This document shows, piece after piece, positions 5,813 to 7,913 of a stretch of DNA of 7,913 nt. The notes beneath the pieces are model-generated. The model did no database searches, was not told where the DNA came from, and saw only the letters and a program-made list of their open reading frames with translations. Source of the stretch: Tannerellaceae bacterium (GTDB taxonomy: Bacteria > Bacteroidota > Bacteroidia > Bacteroidales > Tannerellaceae). Where the stretch lies: NCBI GenBank assembly GCA_031284275.1, contig JAITAD010000068.1, forward strand, positions 1-7,913, in the 5' to 3' direction. Within the stretch, counting starts at the first letter, position 1, and the number at the start of each line of letters is the position of its first letter. The position numbers were made by a program, and so were the translations under genes.

Positions 5813-6775
5813 TCAGGCTTCTTCCCATTGGCGGCAAATCAAGGCTACGGCATCGGTGGCAGCCTGCTTACGGTCGGCGTTGCGGTAACCGCATTCGAAA
5901 CTGATATAGCCGTCGTAACCCATCACTTTCAGGGCACGGAAACCTTCGGTGTAGTTGTCGGCCTCACCGTCTTCACCGGGCATAATGCGGTTACGGCGTG
6001 AGGCGATGTGTAGGTGTTGCAGGAAAGCGCCGGCGGAAAGGAGGGCGCCGGCATCGGAAGGCTCTTCGGATGTCATGTGCCAGAAGTCGCCCATGCAGCG
6101 CAAGCCGGGGCTGTCCACGTCGCGGCAGAAGGAAGCGGCATCGGCCACTTGGCGGAGAAAGAAAGCTTCGCGACGATTAAGCGGTTCGAGGATAAGTGTC
6201 GTGCCATGTTCATGGGCAAAGTCGCCTAAGATGTGCAACTGCTCGCAAAGCTGTTCGCGTGTGTCGGCAGTGTGGGGTAGGGCAGGGGTCTGTCCATTGA
6301 AACCGGGCACGAGGATGACACCCTTTGCACCTAACTCACCGGCGGCGGCAAGGATGGTCTTGGTTGTTTCGGTGCAACGGCGGCGAATACTTTCTTCCGT
6401 AGATAACAGGAAACCCTCAAAACCGGCACAGATAGCGCTCACCTGTACCGTACGGCCGGCTAACGCCTGCTGTAATTCCTTCACCCTATCGGCGAGTCGG
6501 CCTCCTTCGGGTTCGAACCCGGTCACGCCCAGCTCTTCCAAGAAGTCAAGTTTCTCGTCGAGACGATCCCCCGGCGCCACACTTTCCTGAAAGCTCAGCC
6601 GTAAGGTGGCTTTCGGGTTGTAGGGTACTCCGTCTTTGGTCTGCGATTTCGAGGAAGCAGTGTCTTTGGCAACGCAACTTACCTGCATGGGGGCTGCCAA
6701 GGTTGCCAAACCGGCTGCTGCCGTCCATTTCACGAAACTTCGTCGGGGCATACCGGAGGATGCGGATTCTTTCAT
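5813..6775 (-). CDS. Tat-signal TIM-barrel sugar isomerase/epimerase-like protein (AP endonuclease 2 family)
   Basis: 320 residues of the xylose isomerase-like TIM-barrel family (PF01261). The N-terminus carries a twin-arginine signal, PRRSFVKW (10-17), then a hydrophobic stretch to about residue 29 and a Cys at 34 (MQVSC) that only poorly fits a lipobox, so export to the periplasm is likely and lipidation uncertain. The metal site of the D-tagatose 3-epimerase/hydroxypyruvate isomerase type is intact: E197 in LEPLNRRE, D230 and H233 in GDFWHM, H256 in HLHIAS, E294 in FECGYR. The E-D and D-H spacings (33 and 26) equal those I recall for Pseudomonas cichorii D-tagatose 3-epimerase. Substrate is unknown. 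The start could also be Met9 (6751), immediately before the RR motif. It heads a unit with rsmE. No good promoter is seen in the 90-base gap upstream. Confidence 0.85.
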   Translation of the reverse strand: MKESASSGMPRRSFVKWTAAAGLATLAAPMQVSCVAKDTASSKSQTKDGVPYNPKATLRLSFQESVAPGDRLDEKLDFLEELGVTGFEPEGGRLADRVKELQQALAGRTVQVSAICAGFEGFLLSTEESIRRRCTETTKTILAAAGELGAKGVILVPGFNGQTPALPHTADTREQLCEQLHILGDFAHEHGTTLILEPLNRREAFFLRQVADAASFCRDVDSPGLRCMGDFWHMTSEEPSDAGALLSAGAFLQHLHIASRRNRIMPGEDGEADNYTEGFRALKVMGYDGYISFECGYRNADRKQAATDAVALICRQWEEA

Positions 6776-6844
6776 GTCCGTTTGTTATTAAAAGTACATC
6801 GCATAGCGGTTGTCTTTTCGTTCGGGGACGAAGATAAGCAATTT

Positions 6845-6861
6845 CCCACATCCGGTATGGG
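6845..6861. repeat. Small hairpin just after the glycosyltransferase stop
   Basis: CCCACA (6845-6850) and TATGGG (6856-6861) can form a 6-base stem with one G-T wobble and a 5-base loop, starting 4 bases after the glycosyltransferase stop. There is no T-run on the minus strand, so it is at best a weak terminator or a 3'-end protecting stem. The rest of the 6776-6865 gap shows only an A-rich leader before the next gene. Confidence 0.25.
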
Positions 6862-6865
6862 TATC

Positions 6866-7828
6866 TCAGGTGAGTAGACGAAGTATCCACCTCCGAAGAG
6901 TCTGCGGCAGAAATATTCCGTTTGACGCCAGCGTGTAAAATATCCTGCGGGGTATCGGTTTTTCCGGGTATTTCCAGATATATCGGTGCGTCTCGGGAAA
7001 CAGGTTCAACCACTCCTGATCGCGGCCATGAAGCAACAACGGGAGCTTAGCGTCAAACTTCGCTTGTTGAATCAGCACTTCATTCTCGTCATAGGCGCCG
7101 TGTTCTTGGAAAAAAGTCTCAAGCTTGCGCGCCCCTAATACCATGTCCGGTACGGACGCAAGAGACAGACGTCTTGATCCTGCCGTCATGGCGGTTACAT
7201 TCTGTCGATTGTAATGATAAAGAGGTTCTGGAATGACTGTCGTTTTTTTGCTTAGATGGCAAAGGCGTATCCCCACATACACGTCTTCCCCCATATTCAC
7301 TCCTTCATAAGGATAAACATCGTAGTTGGTATACAAACTTCTTCTCACCAATTTGTTCCAAACGGTAAAAAAACCTCCGTTAAGCTTTCGCATGGATGTT
7401 TTATGTTCCATCTTTTGCCCCTTCAGTATCCTCTTGTTGTTTCCGAATTCTTCATAATATTGGCAACAAACGAGGTCTGCATGCTCTTTAACGGCTGCGG
7501 CATACATTTTCTCGTACATGGTGAGTTCCGCCCAATCGTCACTGTCACAGGATATGACGTACTCGCCTGTCGCCGCTTTCATGCCCTCTTTACGCGTCAC
7601 GGCCAACCCCATATTGTGTTCGTGGTTGATTATCCGCACCTGTTCCCTACGCTGAGGATAATCCATCAACACTTGATTTAACAGAGACATGCTGTTATCA
7701 GGTGTACAATCGTTGATAAAAACATACTCCATCTCATACAGCGTCTGCCCAAAAAGAGCGTGCAGGCACCGTTCAAAAAAAGGTTCGACGTTATATACCG
7801 GAACAATTACGCTGACGAATGGTTGCAT
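6866..7828 (-). CDS. Family 2 glycosyltransferase
   Basis: 320-residue GT-A-fold glycosyltransferase of the GT2 group, transferring a sugar from a nucleotide sugar to a surface polysaccharide, glycan or lipid acceptor. The N-terminus VSVIVPVYNVEPFFERCL (5-22) is the GT2 signature, followed by FINDCTPDNS (37-46), N72-M73-G74-L75-A76-V77-T78-R79, the DxD metal site C94-D95-S96-D97-D98-W99, and G180-E181-D182 with the nearby E201-LYHYNR typical of the acceptor-side region. No membrane segment is evident, so it is probably cytosolic or membrane-associated at most. The start MQPFVSVIVP is preceded by an A/T-rich leader and fits the family. Sampled base composition is about 38-45% G+C, lower than murD, which would suit an accessory surface-polysaccharide gene. 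Donor and acceptor cannot be told from sequence; no second polysaccharide gene lies within the window. Confidence 0.92.
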   Translation of the reverse strand: MQPFVSVIVPVYNVEPFFERCLHALFGQTLYEMEYVFINDCTPDNSMSLLNQVLMDYPQRREQVRIINHEHNMGLAVTRKEGMKAATGEYVISCDSDDWAELTMYEKMYAAAVKEHADLVCCQYYEEFGNNKRILKGQKMEHKTSMRKLNGGFFTVWNKLVRRSLYTNYDVYPYEGVNMGEDVYVGIRLCHLSKKTTVIPEPLYHYNRQNVTAMTAGSRRLSLASVPDMVLGARKLETFFQEHGAYDENEVLIQQAKFDAKLPLLLHGRDQEWLNLFPETHRYIWKYPEKPIPRRIFYTLASNGIFLPQTLRRWILRLLT

Positions 7829-7878
7829 AGCGAATCTTTTAATTGTGATGCGCAGGTAGCAAAGAGGTGCCGGCGAAT

Positions 7879-7909
7879 AACCATAGTTCCGAATGAACTA
7901 TGGTTTTTT
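7879..7909 (+). terminator. Intrinsic terminator-like hairpin with T-tract
   Basis: The 9-base perfect stem CCATAGTTC (7881-7889) / GAACTATGG (7895-7903), extended to 11 pairs by AA/TT, has a 5-base loop and is followed by TTTTTT (7904-7909, the first two paired). It is a good rho-independent terminator on the plus strand. On the minus strand the stem is followed only by TTATTCG, so it would be weaker there. No plus-strand gene ends before it in the window; it may serve a minus-strand gene beyond the right edge bidirectionally, or a small plus-strand RNA. Confidence 0.75.
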
Positions 7910-7913
7910 GTTT

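Noticed and set aside
6829..6836. TATCTTCG on the minus strand as a -7 element for the isomerase-rsmE unit
   Set aside because: It has one mismatch to TAnnTTTG and no TTG at the expected -33 distance, so it is too weak to call as a promoter.
7256..7681. Plus-strand 141-residue open frame upstream of the plus-strand terminator
   Set aside because: It is antisense to the GT2 catalytic core, has no family resemblance, and no promoter was seen; the terminator alone does not make it a gene.

Overview
The window looks like part of a Bacteroidota (probably Bacteroidales) chromosome. Three intergenic sites carry the -7 promoter element typical of that phylum (TACCTTTG, consensus TAnnTTTG). Start codons are preceded by A/T-rich leaders rather than clear Shine-Dalgarno sequences, and the MraY, PstS, RsmE and DUF2156 proteins all read like Bacteroidales versions of their families. 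Family or genus cannot be fixed from this sequence. G+C varies: one sampled 60-base block in murD is about 65%, while three blocks in the glycosyltransferase gene at the right end are about 38-45%.

Layout, left to right. (1) Positions 1-1405, minus strand: the start of a high-affinity phosphate uptake operon, pstS followed after 2 bases by pstC, which runs off the left edge. A promoter lies in the 105-base gap upstream of pstS and is overlapped by two inverted repeats. (2) Positions 1511-4098, minus strand: mraY and murD, two consecutive steps of peptidoglycan precursor synthesis, overlapping by ATGA. The usual dcw-cluster neighbours (murE before, ftsW/murG/murC after) are absent. (3) Positions 4229-5119, plus strand: a DUF2156 (LPG_synthase_C-like) acyltransferase-fold protein, divergent from mraY across a 130-base region with mirror-image -7 elements. 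(4) Positions 5116-6775, minus strand: a two-gene unit of a Tat-signal TIM-barrel sugar isomerase/epimerase-like protein and the 16S rRNA methyltransferase RsmE; rsmE converges on the DUF2156 gene with a 4-base stop-codon overlap. (5) Positions 6866-7828, minus strand: a family-2 glycosyltransferase. (6) Positions 7879-7909: a strong hairpin plus T-tract on the plus strand with no plus-strand gene before it.

Functionally the window mixes cell-envelope synthesis (MraY, MurD, the glycosyltransferase, possibly the DUF2156 protein), phosphate acquisition and ribosome modification. I see no phage, insertion sequence, CRISPR, toxin-antitoxin or defence genes, and no tRNA or rRNA. No clearly new system is evident. 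The points most worth following are the symmetric mraY/DUF2156 divergent promoter, the altered ligand loop and EF-hand-like loop of PstS, the dyads over the pst promoter, and the orphan terminator at the right end.
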